From contig NZ_RBIN01000006.1 in assembly GCF_003633775.1 (NCBI RefSeq), forward strand, positions 62,001-126,000: a DNA stretch of 64,000 nt, given 5' to 3'. The notes under the pieces are model-generated. The model was given only the letters and a program-made list of their open reading frames with translations, ran no database searches and had not been told where the DNA came from. Of this stretch, positions 26,265 to 37,543 are shown piece by piece. The stretch comes from Kushneria sinocarnis. GTDB taxonomy: Bacteria > Pseudomonadota > Gammaproteobacteria > Pseudomonadales > Halomonadaceae. A program made the translations under genes and the position numbers. The stretch's first letter is position 1; every line of letters begins with the position of its first letter.

Positions 26265-26570
26265 ATGCGCTGGCTCAAGGGCATTGTACTGGCCGTGGTC
26301 ACCCTGATTCTGCTGATCATGGGAATGCTGTTTGCCGTACGCAACCAGCAGACGGTCCCGCTCGACGTCGTCTGGGCCCAGCTGCCCCCTGCATCGCTGG
26401 CCCTCTGGTTGCTGCTGGCCCTGGTCGCCGGTGTACTGCTCGGCATGCTGGCCATGTCCGGCCTCTATCTGCGACTTCGCACCGCACTGATGCGCGCACG
26501 CCGTGATCATCAGCAGCAACAGCGTGAGCTCGATAGCCTGCGTGTTCAGGAGATTCGGGAAGTGCCCTGA
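26265..26570 (+). CDS. lapA: Lipopolysaccharide assembly protein A
   Basis: Inner-membrane protein of 101 residues (DUF1049) with two helices, LKGIVLAVVTLILLIMGMLF and LALWLLLALVAGVLLGML, joined by the short periplasmic NQQTVPLDVVW. A cytoplasmic Arg/Gln-rich tail follows. LapA and LapB coordinate LPS synthesis and control LpxC degradation with FtsH. AAGGAAC precedes the ATG. It abuts lapB without a gap; lpxC itself is also in this window. Confidence 0.92.
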   Translation: MRWLKGIVLAVVTLILLIMGMLFAVRNQQTVPLDVVWAQLPPASLALWLLLALVAGVLLGMLAMSGLYLRLRTALMRARRDHQQQQRELDSLRVQEIREVP

Positions 26571-27758
26571 ATGTTCGATCCCCTGCTGCTGGCGCTGCTG
26601 ACGGCGGCCATCGCCATCGGCTGGCTGCTCGGCCGTCGCGAGCGCCGCCGTCATCGCCACGATCACGCCCGGGGCACTCGCACCCTGTCACGTGACTATT
26701 TCGTCGGCCTCAACTTCCTGCTCAACGAGCAGCCCGACCAGGCGATCGAGACCTTTACCCAGGCCCTCGAGGTCAACAGCGAAACCATTGATACCCATAT
26801 TGCCCTGGGTAATCTGTTTCGTCTGCGCGGCGAGGCCGATCGTGCCGTGCGCATCCATCAGAACCTGCTGGCCCGCCCCGCCCTCTCCACCCTGCAGAGT
26901 GATCAGGTACAGCTCGAGCTGGCCCGCGATTTCTTTCATCTCGGCGTGCTTGACCGCGCCGAACGTCTGGCCCGGGCGGTCGTCGACGGTACCGGTGATC
27001 AGGAAATGCGTCTGGCGGCGCGCCACCTGCTGGTCGATCTGTTCGAACGCGAGCAGGAGTGGCAGCAGGCGCTCGATATCGCTCAACCACAGCTGATCCG
27101 GCAGGACGAACGGGTCCAGCATGCAGCCGCGCACTGGCTCTGTGAGCTGGCCATCATCGATATCAACCAGGGCAGCCCGGGCCCTGCCCGGCGACGCCTC
27201 AAGCAGGCGCTGTCGATCGATGAGCAGTGTGTGCGCGCTACCTGGCTGATGGCAGATATCGAACACCGCGCCGGACGCTATCGGGATGAGATCCGCACCC
27301 TCAAGCGCATTCGCGATCAGGACAGCGCTTTCACGCCCCTGATCTTCGAACCCATCCGTCAGGCTTTCGAGCTGCTCGATGATCAGCCCGGACTGAAGAG
27401 CTTTCTGGAAGAACAGGTCGAACGCACGCCCTTCGTTACGGCCATGATCATGCTGGCCGAACAGCTGCGTCACCAGCAGGGGGTCGAGGCAGCCGCGGCA
27501 CTGGTTGGCAAGCAGCTCGAACAGCACTCCAGCCTGCGCGGCATCGACTACCTGACATCGCTCTATACCGATCAGGCAGAGGACGACAGCCGGGATCATC
27601 TGACCCTGCTCAAGCGGCATACCGGGCAGCTGCTCGAACAGCGCCCGCGATTCCGCTGTCATCACTGCGGACTGGCAGGCGATACGCTCTACTGGCAGTG
27701 TCCGCGCTGTCGCCACTGGAGCACACTCAAACCGATTACCGGGCTCGAGGGCGAATAG
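26571..27758 (+). CDS. lapB: Lipopolysaccharide assembly protein B (YciM)
   Basis: Membrane-anchored tetratricopeptide protein of 395 residues that promotes FtsH-dependent LpxC turnover. An N-terminal anchor (LLLALLTAAIAIGWLLG) is followed by RDYFVGLNFLLNEQPDQAIE and successive TPR units. A C-terminal rubredoxin-like metal site has Cys363-x2-Cys366 and Cys377-x2-Cys380. The start codon follows the lapA stop directly. Length and domains match the E. coli protein (389). Confidence 0.96.
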   Translation: MFDPLLLALLTAAIAIGWLLGRRERRRHRHDHARGTRTLSRDYFVGLNFLLNEQPDQAIETFTQALEVNSETIDTHIALGNLFRLRGEADRAVRIHQNLLARPALSTLQSDQVQLELARDFFHLGVLDRAERLARAVVDGTGDQEMRLAARHLLVDLFEREQEWQQALDIAQPQLIRQDERVQHAAAHWLCELAIIDINQGSPGPARRRLKQALSIDEQCVRATWLMADIEHRAGRYRDEIRTLKRIRDQDSAFTPLIFEPIRQAFELLDDQPGLKSFLEEQVERTPFVTAMIMLAEQLRHQQGVEAAAALVGKQLEQHSSLRGIDYLTSLYTDQAEDDSRDHLTLLKRHTGQLLEQRPRFRCHHCGLAGDTLYWQCPRCRHWSTLKPITGLEGE

Positions 27759-27776
27759 TCAGACGCGGCAATCGAC

Positions 27777-28496
27777 TCACCCTTCGCCGGGCCCTGTCCG
27801 TTCCACTTCGGCCAGTTCCGTCTCGATCGCGCTCAGTGCTGCCATGGGATCATTGGCGCGGGTAACCGGCCGGCCGATCACTAGGTGCGTACTGCCCGCC
27901 CGAATGGCCTCTGCAGGCGTCATTACCCGCCGCTGGTCATCCGTTTGGGCGAAGGCCGGACGGATACCGGGCGTGACCTTCAGGAAATCGCTGCCAAAGC
28001 GTTCGCGCAGTGCTGCAGCCTCGCGCGCCGAACACACCACCCCGGCCAGGCCGGCATCCTGTGTCAGCTGTGCCAGACGCATTACCTGATCGGCGGCCGG
28101 GGTATCGACGCCCACCTCCACCAGCCCGGCATCATCCATGCTGGTCAGCACCGTGACGGCAATCAGACGTGTCAGCAGCCCGTGGCGTTTGAGCACCTCC
28201 CGGGCGGCACTCATCATCGCCCTGCCTCCGCCGGCATGGACATTGACCATCCATACGCCCTGATCGGCAGCTGCATGTACGGCAGCGGCCACGGTATTGG
28301 GGATGTCGTGGAACTTGAGATCCAGAAATACCTCGAAGCCCCGCGCATGCAGGCTCTTCAGTACAGCCGGCCCTTCGCGGGTGAACAGCTCCTTGCCCAC
28401 CTTGAGTCGACAGCGACGTGGGTCGAGTGCGTCCACCAGGGGCAGCACGGTTTCGAGACGGGCGTGATCCAGGGCAACGATCAGCGGGGAAGACAT
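27777..28496 (-). CDS. pyrF: Orotidine 5'-phosphate decarboxylase
   Basis: Final enzyme of UMP biosynthesis, 239 residues. The catalytic motif DLKFHDIP lies at residues 59-66 with Lys61 in the active site. ALDHARLE at the start, [11 protein letters not shown]-type segment ([14 protein letters not shown]) near 90 and TPGIRP near 180 complete the barrel signatures. The ATG at 28496 has CCGGAGTG upstream. The gene is convergent with lapB, 18 bases apart. Confidence 0.97.
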   Translation of the reverse strand: MSSPLIVALDHARLETVLPLVDALDPRRCRLKVGKELFTREGPAVLKSLHARGFEVFLDLKFHDIPNTVAAAVHAAADQGVWMVNVHAGGGRAMMSAAREVLKRHGLLTRLIAVTVLTSMDDAGLVEVGVDTPAADQVMRLAQLTQDAGLAGVVCSAREAAALRERFGSDFLKVTPGIRPAFAQTDDQRRVMTPAEAIRAGSTHLVIGRPVTRANDPMAALSAIETELAEVERTGPGEG

Positions 28497-28655
28497 AGGC
28501 ACTCCGGTAGCAAGACGGCGGCATTATACGCTCGGAAGGGCGCCGGCATTAATGCAACCATGCTTATTCAGAAATATTTAAACCATTGGATCGATTGGCC
28601 GATACATTCATCGACGATGCTTGGTCGTCCTTCCCAACCTTACAAGGAAACCGGT

Positions 28656-28943
28656 ATGAAAAAGCTTGCAGCGACCCTGATGACTCTCATGGCTCTGGCT
28701 TTGATCCCTGCAATGCCCGCCGCAGCCGATGACACCGCTGAGTCCGCCCCGACAGCGATCAACATCAATACCGCCAGTGCCGAAGAACTTTCGGCCCTGC
28801 CCGGTATCGGCGAAAAGAAGGCGGCCGATATCATCGAGGAACGCAAGGCGCATGGTAATTATGACAGCGTGGACAGCCTGACCCGGGTCAAGGGGATCGG
28901 CGAGTCTACCGTCGATGGCCTGCGCGACAGGGCCGCCATCTGA
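28656..28943 (+). CDS. comEA: ComEA family helix-hairpin-helix protein
   Basis: Secreted DNA-binding protein of 95 residues. A signal peptide (KKLAATLMTLMALALIPAMPAAA) precedes a double helix-hairpin-helix domain, with ININTASAEELSALPGIGEK and VKGIGESTVDGL as the two turns. AAGGAAACCGGT before the ATG fixes the start. ComEA proteins bind incoming DNA during transformation. Since the window also encodes a type IV pilus, a role in natural transformation is possible, though many non-competent bacteria have such genes. Confidence 0.88.
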   Translation: MKKLAATLMTLMALALIPAMPAAADDTAESAPTAININTASAEELSALPGIGEKKAADIIEERKAHGNYDSVDSLTRVKGIGESTVDGLRDRAAI

Positions 28944-29080
28944 TCCTGCTCGGCCCGCGAACGGCGGGCCGAACCCTCCCTCTGCGATCGGATTCCGCCC
29001 ATGCCGGCATGGTGGTGAACCACGACAATCGGTACCATGATGAGGCAATGACCATCGCTCGGAGTGGAGTCCCGACTCTC

Positions 29081-29596
29081 ATGCCTTTTCTACTGCTGCT
29101 GCTGATATTCCTGCTGTTCGATTTCAGTACCCTGTTCATGCTCGGACACTGGATCGGCGGCCTGTACGCCTTTCTGATCATGATCGCCACTGCTGTCATC
29201 GGAGTACAGCTGATCCGTCATCAGGGCCTGACTACCCTGCGCCAGGCACAGGCCCGCTTTCTGGCCGGCGAGAACTCCTCGGACGAGGTCATGCGCGGCG
29301 TGTCGATGATCTTTGCCGGCATGCTGCTGATGCTGCCCGGCACCCTGACCGACCTGCTTGCCATGGGCTGTCTGCTACCGGTGACCAACCGGCTGCTGAC
29401 TCGGCGCATGCTGGGTCGCACCGCGCGCAGCGGTATCTTCAGCGGGCGCTTTCAGGATATCGGCGCAGGCCCCGGTGAACCCCGTGACAGGGGCTTTGAT
29501 GAAGGAAAGAGCCATCATGAGCAGGCCTCTCGGGATCCTCACGGACAGCCGCTTGAAGGTGACTACATAGAGCATGAACGTCACCGCGATCAGTGA
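29081..29596 (+). CDS. fxsA: FxsA family membrane protein
   Basis: Small cytoplasmic-membrane protein of 171 residues. Helices are PFLLLLLIFLLFDFSTLFML, IGGLYAFLIMIATAVIGVQL and MIFAGMLLMLPGTLTDLLAM, the last with the LPGxxTD signature. A long hydrophilic C-terminal tail follows. In E. coli FxsA affects exclusion of phage T7 by F plasmid and lies next to groESL, as here. The ATG at 29081 matches the family's N-terminus; an upstream GTG at 29009 would add an unlikely 24 residues. Confidence 0.9.
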   Translation: MPFLLLLLIFLLFDFSTLFMLGHWIGGLYAFLIMIATAVIGVQLIRHQGLTTLRQAQARFLAGENSSDEVMRGVSMIFAGMLLMLPGTLTDLLAMGCLLPVTNRLLTRRMLGRTARSGIFSGRFQDIGAGPGEPRDRGFDEGKSHHEQASRDPHGQPLEGDYIEHERHRDQ

Positions 29597-29615
29597 AAAA
29601 ATTTGCGCCTGCCCC

Positions 29616-29643
29616 CTTGAAACAGAAGCACTTGCCCGCATTA
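29616..29643 (+). promoter_or_regulatory. Heat-shock (sigma-32) promoter for groESL
   Basis: CTTGAAA (29616-29622), a 12-base spacer and CCCGCATTA (29635-29643) closely match the sigma-32 consensus CTTGAAA-N(12-15)-CCCCATNT. It begins 20 bases after fxsA and about 110 bases before groES, the usual layout of groE operons. Confidence 0.75.
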
Positions 29644-29755
29644 AGTTTCGCACGCTGAACTTGTGCCTTTCAGTACTTGAGGCCTGAGGGCACGGCTTCT
29701 CAGCACTGGTGAGCGAGGCTCACAGGTTTCATGGACCATCAGGAGAACGTGAGTG

Positions 29756-30049
29756 ATGAAAATCCGTCCTTTGCACGATCGCGTTGTCGTTCGTCGCGTC
29801 GAAGAAGAGCAAAAAACCGCAGGCGGAATCGTGCTGCCGGGTAACGCCCAGGAGAAGCCGACCCGTGGCGAGGTCATTGCCATTGGCAAGGGTCGAATTC
29901 TGGAAAACGGCGATGTCCGCCCGCTGGACGTTCAGGTCGGCGACAAGGTGATTTTCAAGGAAGGCTTCGGCGTCGAAAAGCAGAAGATCGATGGCGAAGA
30001 AGTCCTGATCATGAGCGAAACCGACATTCTCGGCGTACTGGAAGGCTGA
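29756..30049 (+). CDS. groES: Co-chaperonin GroES
   Basis: Lid of the GroEL folding chamber, 97 residues. The sequence begins [18 protein letters not shown] and contains the mobile-loop region [16 protein letters not shown] near residue 20. AGGAG lies about ten bases before the ATG; the GTG codon directly preceding is an alternative start. It is followed by groEL after 74 bases in one heat-inducible operon. Confidence 0.98.
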   Translation: MKIRPLHDRVVVRRVEEEQKTAGGIVLPGNAQEKPTRGEVIAIGKGRILENGDVRPLDVQVGDKVIFKEGFGVEKQKIDGEEVLIMSETDILGVLEG

Positions 30050-30093
30050 ACGACCGTTTCACTCTGCAAACGGTGCTTCAGCCATCGGGTTAA

Positions 30094-31767
<1,674 letters not shown>

Positions 31768-31813
31768 GCCGACCCGTCTGCCCGCCTGACCCATTCGTCA
31801 GGTATGCTGAAAG

Positions 31814-31837
31814 GCCCCGCTCCGGCGGGGCTTTTTT
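31814..31837 (+). terminator. Intrinsic terminator of groESL
   Basis: Stem GCCCCGC/GCGGGGC (31814-31820 with 31825-31831), a TCCG loop and six T residues, 47 bases after the groEL stop. Confidence 0.9.
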
Positions 31838-31923
31838 ATTGATCAGTGACAGCGTCGGTCAGCGGCATCCGCACTGCTTGCGCTGAGATCGTTTCGTCAA
31901 CCGAGCCCGTAACGAGTAAAACC

Positions 31924-32703
31924 ATGCTCGAGAATATACGCATCGTTCTGATCCAGACCTTTCATCCCGGCAACATCGGCTCGGTCGCCCGCGCCATGAA
32001 GACCATGGGCCTGAGCGAACTGATTCTGATCAATCCGCGTGCCTTTCCGGATGACGAGGCCACGCGCCTGGCCGCCGGTGCCACCGACATCCTGGACTCT
32101 GCCAGGGTAGTGAACGACATCGGCGATGCCGTAGGTGACTGCGTTCAGGTGATCGGCGCCAGCGCGCGGGTGCGTGGCCTGCCCCTGACGCACTTCGATG
32201 AGGCGGATGTCATGGCCCGCGAGCTGGTCGAAACCGCGCACCAGGGGCCTGTGGCACTGGTCTTCGGTCGTGAGCGCTTCGGCCTGACCAACGACGAGCT
32301 GCGCCATTGCACGCATCAGCTCACGCTGCCGGCCAATCCCGACTATCCGGTACTCAACCTCTCACAGGCGGTGCAGGTCTGTACACATGAGCTGTTTACA
32401 GCCTGGCGACGGCAGCCCGACAGCGGCTTTCGGCGGGCACGCCCGCGCCACGCCACGCTGCCCACCCAACAGCAGATGCAGTACTTTCAGGAGCACCTGG
32501 AATTAGCCCTGACCCGCGCCGGCTTCTTCAATCAGCCGCACGCACAAACCCGTGATCGTCTGCGGGCCTTCTTTCAGCGTGCCCGTCCCAGCCGCAAGGA
32601 GCTCTCACTGCTTCGTGGGGTGATCAATGCCCTGAACGGCAGCTCGGGCAAGCGCCCGACCGGCCAACAGGAGTCGAGCGGCGAGTCGCGGGAAGAGACA
32701 TGA
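31924..32703 (+). CDS. trmJ: tRNA (cytidine/uridine-2'-O-)-methyltransferase TrmJ
   Basis: SPOUT-class methyltransferase that 2'-O-methylates position 32 of tRNAs. It has 259 residues. The knot motifs are visible: IRIVLIQTFHPGNIGSVARA at the N-terminus, ALVFGRERFGLTNDEL near 115 and YPVLNLSQAVQV near 143. The C-terminal extension is helical and basic. The ATG at 31924 begins the family's core; the frame is open 26 codons further without similarity. trmJ more often sits beside suhB or iscR, so this position fits the rearrangement proposed here. Confidence 0.93.
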   Translation: MLENIRIVLIQTFHPGNIGSVARAMKTMGLSELILINPRAFPDDEATRLAAGATDILDSARVVNDIGDAVGDCVQVIGASARVRGLPLTHFDEADVMARELVETAHQGPVALVFGRERFGLTNDELRHCTHQLTLPANPDYPVLNLSQAVQVCTHELFTAWRRQPDSGFRRARPRHATLPTQQQMQYFQEHLELALTRAGFFNQPHAQTRDRLRAFFQRARPSRKELSLLRGVINALNGSSGKRPTGQQESSGESREET

Positions 32704-32704
32704 A

Positions 32705-32735
32705 AAAGGCCGCTGCCCTCCGGGCAGCGGCCTTT
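32705..32735. terminator. Bidirectional terminator between trmJ and rpsA
   Basis: Perfect 14-bp stem AAAGGCCGCTGCCC (32705-32718) with its complement (32722-32735) and a TCC loop. It is flanked by A's on one side and T's on the other, so it can end both convergent transcripts. It lies at one proposed inversion breakpoint. Confidence 0.85.
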
Positions 32736-32764
32736 CATGCCATCAGCTCGATGCAGAAGGGGAT

Positions 32765-34441
32765 TTATTCCTGACCGAGCTTCTGCTTGATCAGATCGCC
32801 CACGGTCGTCGGACCGGAGGTATCGCTCTCCTCTTCGCGCATGTTGCGCATGGTCTGGCGAGTCTCGTTCTGATCCTTGGCCTTGATGGACAGGTTGATC
32901 ACGCGGTTCTTGCGATCAACGCCCACGATGCGGGCTTCAACACTGTCGCCTTCGTTCAGCACATCACGCGCGTCCTCGACCCGATCAGCACTGATTTCGG
33001 AAGCCTTCAGTACCGCGATCACCTCGGTGGCCAGTTCGACGTAGGCTTCACGAGCGTCCACTTCGGTCACCCGACCGGTCACTACCGAACCCTTGTCGTT
33101 GACCGCCAGGAACTCGGAAACCGGGTCGCTTTCGAGCTGCTTGATGCCCAGCGAAATGCGCTCGCGCTCGGGATCGATCGACAGGATGATGGCTTCGGCC
33201 TCTTCACCCTTGCGGTAGCGGCGCACGGCTTCCTCGCCACTTTCCGACCAGGAGATGTCGGACAGGTGCACCAGCCCGTCGATACCGCCTTCCAGACCGA
33301 TGAAGATTCCGAAGTCGGTAATCGACTTGATGGTACCGGCAACGCGATCGCCCTTGTTATAGCGCGCGCTGAACTCTTCCCACGGATTGGGCGTGCACTG
33401 CTTGATGCCCAGCGAAATACGACGACGCTCCTCGTCGATATCGAGCACCATGACCTGCACGTCATCACCGACCTGCACCACCTTGGAGGGGTGGATGTTC
33501 TTGTTGGTCCAGTCCATTTCGGAGACGTGGACCAGACCCTCGACACCCTCTTCCAGCTCGGCGAAGCAGCCGTAGTCGGTCAGGTTGGTGACGCGGGCAT
33601 CGACCTTCATGCCTTCCGGATAGCGATCCTTGATGTTGATCCACGGATCCTCGCCCAGCTGCTTGAGCCCCAGCGAAACGCGATTGCGCTCGCGGTCGAA
33701 CTTGAGCACCTTGACGTTGATCTCGTCACCCACGGACACGATTTCGCTGGGGTGCTTGATGCGCTTCCAGGCCATGTCGGTAATGTGAAGCAGGCCGTCA
33801 ACGCCACCGAGATCGACGAATGCGCCGTAATCGGTCAGGTTCTTGACGATACCCTTGATCTGCTGGCCTTCCTGCAGCGTCGCCAGCAGCGCTTCACGCT
33901 CGGCGCTGTTTTCGGCTTCAAGCACCGCCCGGCGCGAAACAACCACGTTGTTGCGCTTGGGATCGAGCTTGATGACCTTGAAATCGAGTTCCTTGTTCTC
34001 GAGATGGGTCGTGTCGCGTACGGGGCGCACGTCCACCAGCGAACCCGGCAGGAACGCCCGGATGGAATTGACATCGACGGTAAAGCCACCCTTGACCTTG
34101 CCGTTGATCACGCCCTTGACGATTTCGTCTTCCTCGAAGGCCGCTTCCAGCTCCTTCCAGGCTTCGGCGCGCTTAGCCTTTTCGCGCGACAGCCGGGTTT
34201 CGCCAAAGCCGTCTTCGACGGCTTCGAGGGCCACCTTGACCTCATCACCTACGCCAAGGGTAAGCTCACCGTTCTCGTCCTTGAACTGGGACGCCGGAAT
34301 CTGCCCTTCCGACTTCAGCCCAGCATTGACGGTAATCCAGTCACCTTCAATATCGACCACGGTCGCCATGACAATGGCACCGGGTTCCATATTGATGTCC
34401 TGGAGGGACTGCTCGAACAGTTCTGCAAAGCTTTCGCTCAT
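32765..34441 (-). CDS. rpsA: 30S ribosomal protein S1
   Basis: RNA-binding ribosomal protein needed for initiation on structured mRNAs. The 558 residues match the E. coli length (557). Six S1 domains follow in order; domains 3-6 show the repeated [20 protein letters not shown]-like and [20 protein letters not shown]-like segments. TAGGAA lies before the ATG. cmk is upstream as usual. ihfB, normally next downstream, is absent from that place. A 10-bp hairpin in the leader may be part of S1 autoregulation. Confidence 0.98.
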   Translation of the reverse strand: MSESFAELFEQSLQDINMEPGAIVMATVVDIEGDWITVNAGLKSEGQIPASQFKDENGELTLGVGDEVKVALEAVEDGFGETRLSREKAKRAEAWKELEAAFEEDEIVKGVINGKVKGGFTVDVNSIRAFLPGSLVDVRPVRDTTHLENKELDFKVIKLDPKRNNVVVSRRAVLEAENSAEREALLATLQEGQQIKGIVKNLTDYGAFVDLGGVDGLLHITDMAWKRIKHPSEIVSVGDEINVKVLKFDRERNRVSLGLKQLGEDPWINIKDRYPEGMKVDARVTNLTDYGCFAELEEGVEGLVHVSEMDWTNKNIHPSKVVQVGDDVQVMVLDIDEERRRISLGIKQCTPNPWEEFSARYNKGDRVAGTIKSITDFGIFIGLEGGIDGLVHLSDISWSESGEEAVRRYRKGEEAEAIILSIDPERERISLGIKQLESDPVSEFLAVNDKGSVVTGRVTEVDAREAYVELATEVIAVLKASEISADRVEDARDVLNEGDSVEARIVGVDRKNRVINLSIKAKDQNETRQTMRNMREEESDTSGPTTVGDLIKQKLGQE

Positions 34442-34549
34442 GAGATTCCTATCGTGATCAACAGTAGACGGCCGGATGACCGCACTCTCCGTACCACCAG
34501 CAAGTACGGGCCAATGTCAGATCCCCGGGGACGTTAACGCTGGTTAGAC

Positions 34550-34581
34550 GTATCAGGATTTGCCGTTTGTCATCCTGATAC
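34550..34581 (-). promoter_or_regulatory. Hairpin in the cmk-rpsA gap (rpsA leader)
   Basis: Perfect 10-bp stem GTATCAGGAT/ATCCTGATAC (34550-34559 with 34572-34581) and a 12-base loop, about 110 bases before rpsA. The stem carries an AGGA on the minus strand. In E. coli the rpsA leader folds into hairpins bound by S1 itself; a similar role here is inference. It could also be a weak terminator after cmk. Confidence 0.45.
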
Positions 34582-34625
34582 CCCATGACGCCTTGCCAGG
34601 GCCTCCGGAGCAGTGATGTCGAATA

Positions 34626-35306
34626 TCAGGGCTTCAGGCCACGCTCGGCCAGAAGCGCTCCGATGCGAGCAACAACGTCCGGTATGCTCAGCTCGGTGGT
34701 ATCCAGGGTAATGGCATCCCGAGCTGCAACCAGAGGCGCGACGGAGCGCTGCATGTCGCGTTCGTCACGCGCCTGTATTTCCTTCAGAAGGTCTGGCAGG
34801 CTAGCATGACTGCCAGTCGATTGCAATTGTGCCTGCCGGCGGCGCGCGCGCTCCTCGGCGCTGGCGGTCAGGAATATCTTCAGTGAAGCCTGCGGAAAGA
34901 CCACGGTCCCCATGTCCCGGCCATCGGCCACCAGCCCGGGCAGCTGCGCGAAGTCCTGCTGACGTGCGAGCAGTGCATCGCGTACCGCAGGCATCGAGGC
35001 CACTTCCGAGGCTCGTCCGCCGATGTGCTCCTGACGGATCTCGCGGGAGACATCATCCTCGCCGAGCAGCACCCGAGCCCCCTGCTCGTCCGGCAGAAAG
35101 GCAATGTCCAGCTGACGAGCCACCTGCACCAGAGCCGGCTCATCGTCGAAATCCACTCCCTGACGCTCGGCCGCCAGCGCAGTCAGTCGATAGAGCGCAC
35201 CGGAATCGAGCAGGTGCCAGCCCAGCTCATCGGCAAGCAGTCGGCTGATGGTGCCCTTGCCGGCGCCACCGGGGCCATCGAGCGTCAGTACCGGTATATC
35301 GCTCAT
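34626..35306 (-). CDS. cmk: Cytidylate kinase
   Basis: Phosphorylates CMP and dCMP. It has 226 residues. The P-loop GPGGAGKGT is at residues 11-19; further features are [19 protein letters not shown] near 90, [13 protein letters not shown] near 128 and [10 protein letters not shown] near 153. The ATG overlaps the stop of the tyrA-aroA gene (ATGA), preceded by a G-rich ribosome site. It belongs to the serC-pheA-tyrA/aroA-cmk-rpsA transcription unit. Confidence 0.97.
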   Translation of the reverse strand: MSDIPVLTLDGPGGAGKGTISRLLADELGWHLLDSGALYRLTALAAERQGVDFDDEPALVQVARQLDIAFLPDEQGARVLLGEDDVSREIRQEHIGGRASEVASMPAVRDALLARQQDFAQLPGLVADGRDMGTVVFPQASLKIFLTASAEERARRRQAQLQSTGSHASLPDLLKEIQARDERDMQRSVAPLVAARDAITLDTTELSIPDVVARIGALLAERGLKP

Positions 35307-37543
35307 GCGTCCCCCGTCTGCTCGGTCACCGTCATGCCGATGCGGTTGACCAGCGGCAGGAAGTCCGGGAACGAGGTGGCCACATTGGCGCAGTCCTCGA
35401 TCAGGATATCCTCCCCGGCCCGCAGCGCCGCCACGGTGAAGGCCATGGCGATGCGATGATCGCCGAGACTGTCAACCCATCCGCCGCCATAGGCGCCACC
35501 GGTAATATCGATACCGTCCTCATACAGGGTACAGTCGACCCCCAGCACCGCCAGGCCATCCGCCATGGCCTGCAGGCGATCGGACTCCTTGACCCGCAGT
35601 TCGGCAGCCTCACGCAGGCGAGTGACACCTTCGGCATTGGCGGCGGCAATGAACAGTACCGGCAGTTCGTCGATCGCCAGCGGCACCTGATCGACCGGTA
35701 TGTCGATGCCCTTCAGACTGGAGTAACGGACCCGGATATCGGCCACCGGCTCTCCCCCGACCTCGCGCTGATCGAGCAGCTCCAGTTCGGCTCCCATCTG
35801 CTGAAGGATATTGATCACCCCGATCCGGGTGGGATTGATACCGACATGTTCGAGCACCAGATCGGCACCCGGGGTGATCGCCGCCGCCACCAGGAAGAAG
35901 GCCGCCGAGGAGATATCCGCCGGCACGTCGATCGGCCCCGCGGTCAGTCGGCCGCCCCCCTCGATGATGGCCTGATTGCCCTCGCGGCGTACCGGATAGC
36001 CGAAGCCGGTCAGCATGCGCTCGGTATGATCCCGGGTGGTGGCCGGCTCACGTACCCGGGTCGAGCCCTCGGCGTACATGCCGGCCAGCAGCAAACAGGA
36101 TTTCACCTGGGCACTGGCCATCGGCATGTCATAGTCGATGCCCTGCAGCGCCTGCCCACCCTGGATGGTCAGCGGCGGGCGGCCCCCTTCGGCCGTATCC
36201 ACCCTCGCGCCCATCAGTCGCAGCGGCTGGGCCACCCGATCCATCGGCCTGCGGGTCAGGGAGGCATCACCGGTCAGGGTCGTGGTGAAGGACTGTCCCG
36301 CCAGCAAGCCGGTGAACAGCCGCATGGCCGTGCCGGAATTGCCGAGATAGAGCGCCCCGGCCGGTTGCTGAAGACCGTGCAGGCCGACGCCGTGAATGAT
36401 TACCCGCCCCTGATGCGGCCCCTCGATGGCCACCCCCATCTCGCGGAAGGCCTGCAGGGTCGCCAGACTGTCCTCACCCTCCAGAAAGCCCTCGACTTCG
36501 GTCACGCCTTCAGCCAGCGCGCCCAGCATGATCGCGCGGTGCGACATCGACTTGTCGCCGGGCACTCGGATACGCCCCTGGATGCTGCCCCCGTGGACCG
36601 CCTGATAGCGAATGTTGCGTTGTTCCATGGCCTGATAGCTCTTCTGATTCAGTAGCGTGTCGAAATAGTGTCGCGCGTGGCTGGCACGCGACAGGACTGC
36701 CAGCATGGTGTCGCCATCACCCGACTCGACGGCCCGGCGCAACCGCGCCACACCCGTTTCGAATTCATCCAGCGCAGCAAGTACGGCTTCACGATTGGCA
36801 AGATAGATGTCCCGCCACATGACAGGGTCACTGCCGGCAATCCGGGTAAAGTCACGAAATCCTCCGGCGGCATAGCGGAAGATATCGAGGCGCTCGTCAC
36901 GGCGCGCCAGCCCATCGACCAGCGAGAAGGCCAGCAGATGCGGCAGGTGGCTGGTACGCGCCAGCACCGCGTCATGCCGTTCGACCGTCAGGCACTCCAC
37001 CTCGGCACCACAGGCCCGCCACAGCTGCTCGATACGCCGCACGGCATCGGTTGCGGTCTGCGCGACCGGCGTCAGGATCACCCGGTGACGGCGGTAGAGG
37101 CCGGCATTGGCAGCGGTGACCCCGCTGCGCTCCGAGCCGGCGATGGGGTGCCCCGGCACCAGCCAGGCGGGCATCCGGCCCAGCCTGCGGGTTACTGCCT
37201 CGCACAGGGCAGCCTTGGTACTGCCGACATCCGTGACCACCTGATCCGCGGCGATGGCCGGCGCCAGCCGGGCCACCAGCTCGGGCAGGACCATGACCGG
37301 CACGGCCAGCACGATCAGTGACGCTTCCGGCAGCAGTCCCTGTGGCTCGGTACTGCCGGCATCGATCAACTGCATGTCGAGTGCCGTCGCCACACTGGCA
37401 CTGTCCTGATCGCAACCGAGCAGCCGGCCCCGGTAGCCACCCTCCCGCAGCGCGGCCAGCAGCGAAGCTCCGATCAGCCCCAGGCCGACGACCAGAACTC
37501 CCCGTTCACCGGCCGGCTCTCCCGTCATGTCAGCGCTGTTCAA
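35303..37543 (-). CDS. tyrA-aroA: Bifunctional prephenate dehydrogenase / EPSP synthase
   Basis: Fusion of 746 residues joining two aromatic-pathway enzymes. Residues 1 to about 300 form TyrA, with the NAD motif GLGLIGAS at 20-27 and [12 protein letters not shown] near 131. From about residue 310 AroA (3-phosphoshikimate 1-carboxyvinyltransferase) begins with [19 protein letters not shown], then [33 protein letters not shown] and [16 protein letters not shown]. The AroA half resembles the Bacillus/CP4-like class II form ([16 protein letters not shown]), but keeps Gly in the GNSGT loop. Such fusions are known in Pseudomonas and Halomonas relatives. The start is TTG at 37543, overlapping the pheA stop; ATG at 37528 is the alternative. 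Confidence 0.95.
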   Translation of the reverse strand: MNSADMTGEPAGERGVLVVGLGLIGASLLAALREGGYRGRLLGCDQDSASVATALDMQLIDAGSTEPQGLLPEASLIVLAVPVMVLPELVARLAPAIAADQVVTDVGSTKAALCEAVTRRLGRMPAWLVPGHPIAGSERSGVTAANAGLYRRHRVILTPVAQTATDAVRRIEQLWRACGAEVECLTVERHDAVLARTSHLPHLLAFSLVDGLARRDERLDIFRYAAGGFRDFTRIAGSDPVMWRDIYLANREAVLAALDEFETGVARLRRAVESGDGDTMLAVLSRASHARHYFDTLLNQKSYQAMEQRNIRYQAVHGGSIQGRIRVPGDKSMSHRAIMLGALAEGVTEVEGFLEGEDSLATLQAFREMGVAIEGPHQGRVIIHGVGLHGLQQPAGALYLGNSGTAMRLFTGLLAGQSFTTTLTGDASLTRRPMDRVAQPLRLMGARVDTAEGGRPPLTIQGGQALQGIDYDMPMASAQVKSCLLLAGMYAEGSTRVREPATTRDHTERMLTGFGYPVRREGNQAIIEGGGRLTAGPIDVPADISSAAFFLVAAAITPGADLVLEHVGINPTRIGVINILQQMGAELELLDQREVGGEPVADIRVRYSSLKGIDIPVDQVPLAIDELPVLFIAAANAEGVTRLREAAELRVKESDRLQAMADGLAVLGVDCTLYEDGIDITGGAYGGGWVDSLGDHRIAMAFTVAALRAGEDILIEDCANVATSFPDFLPLVNRIGMTVTEQTGDA

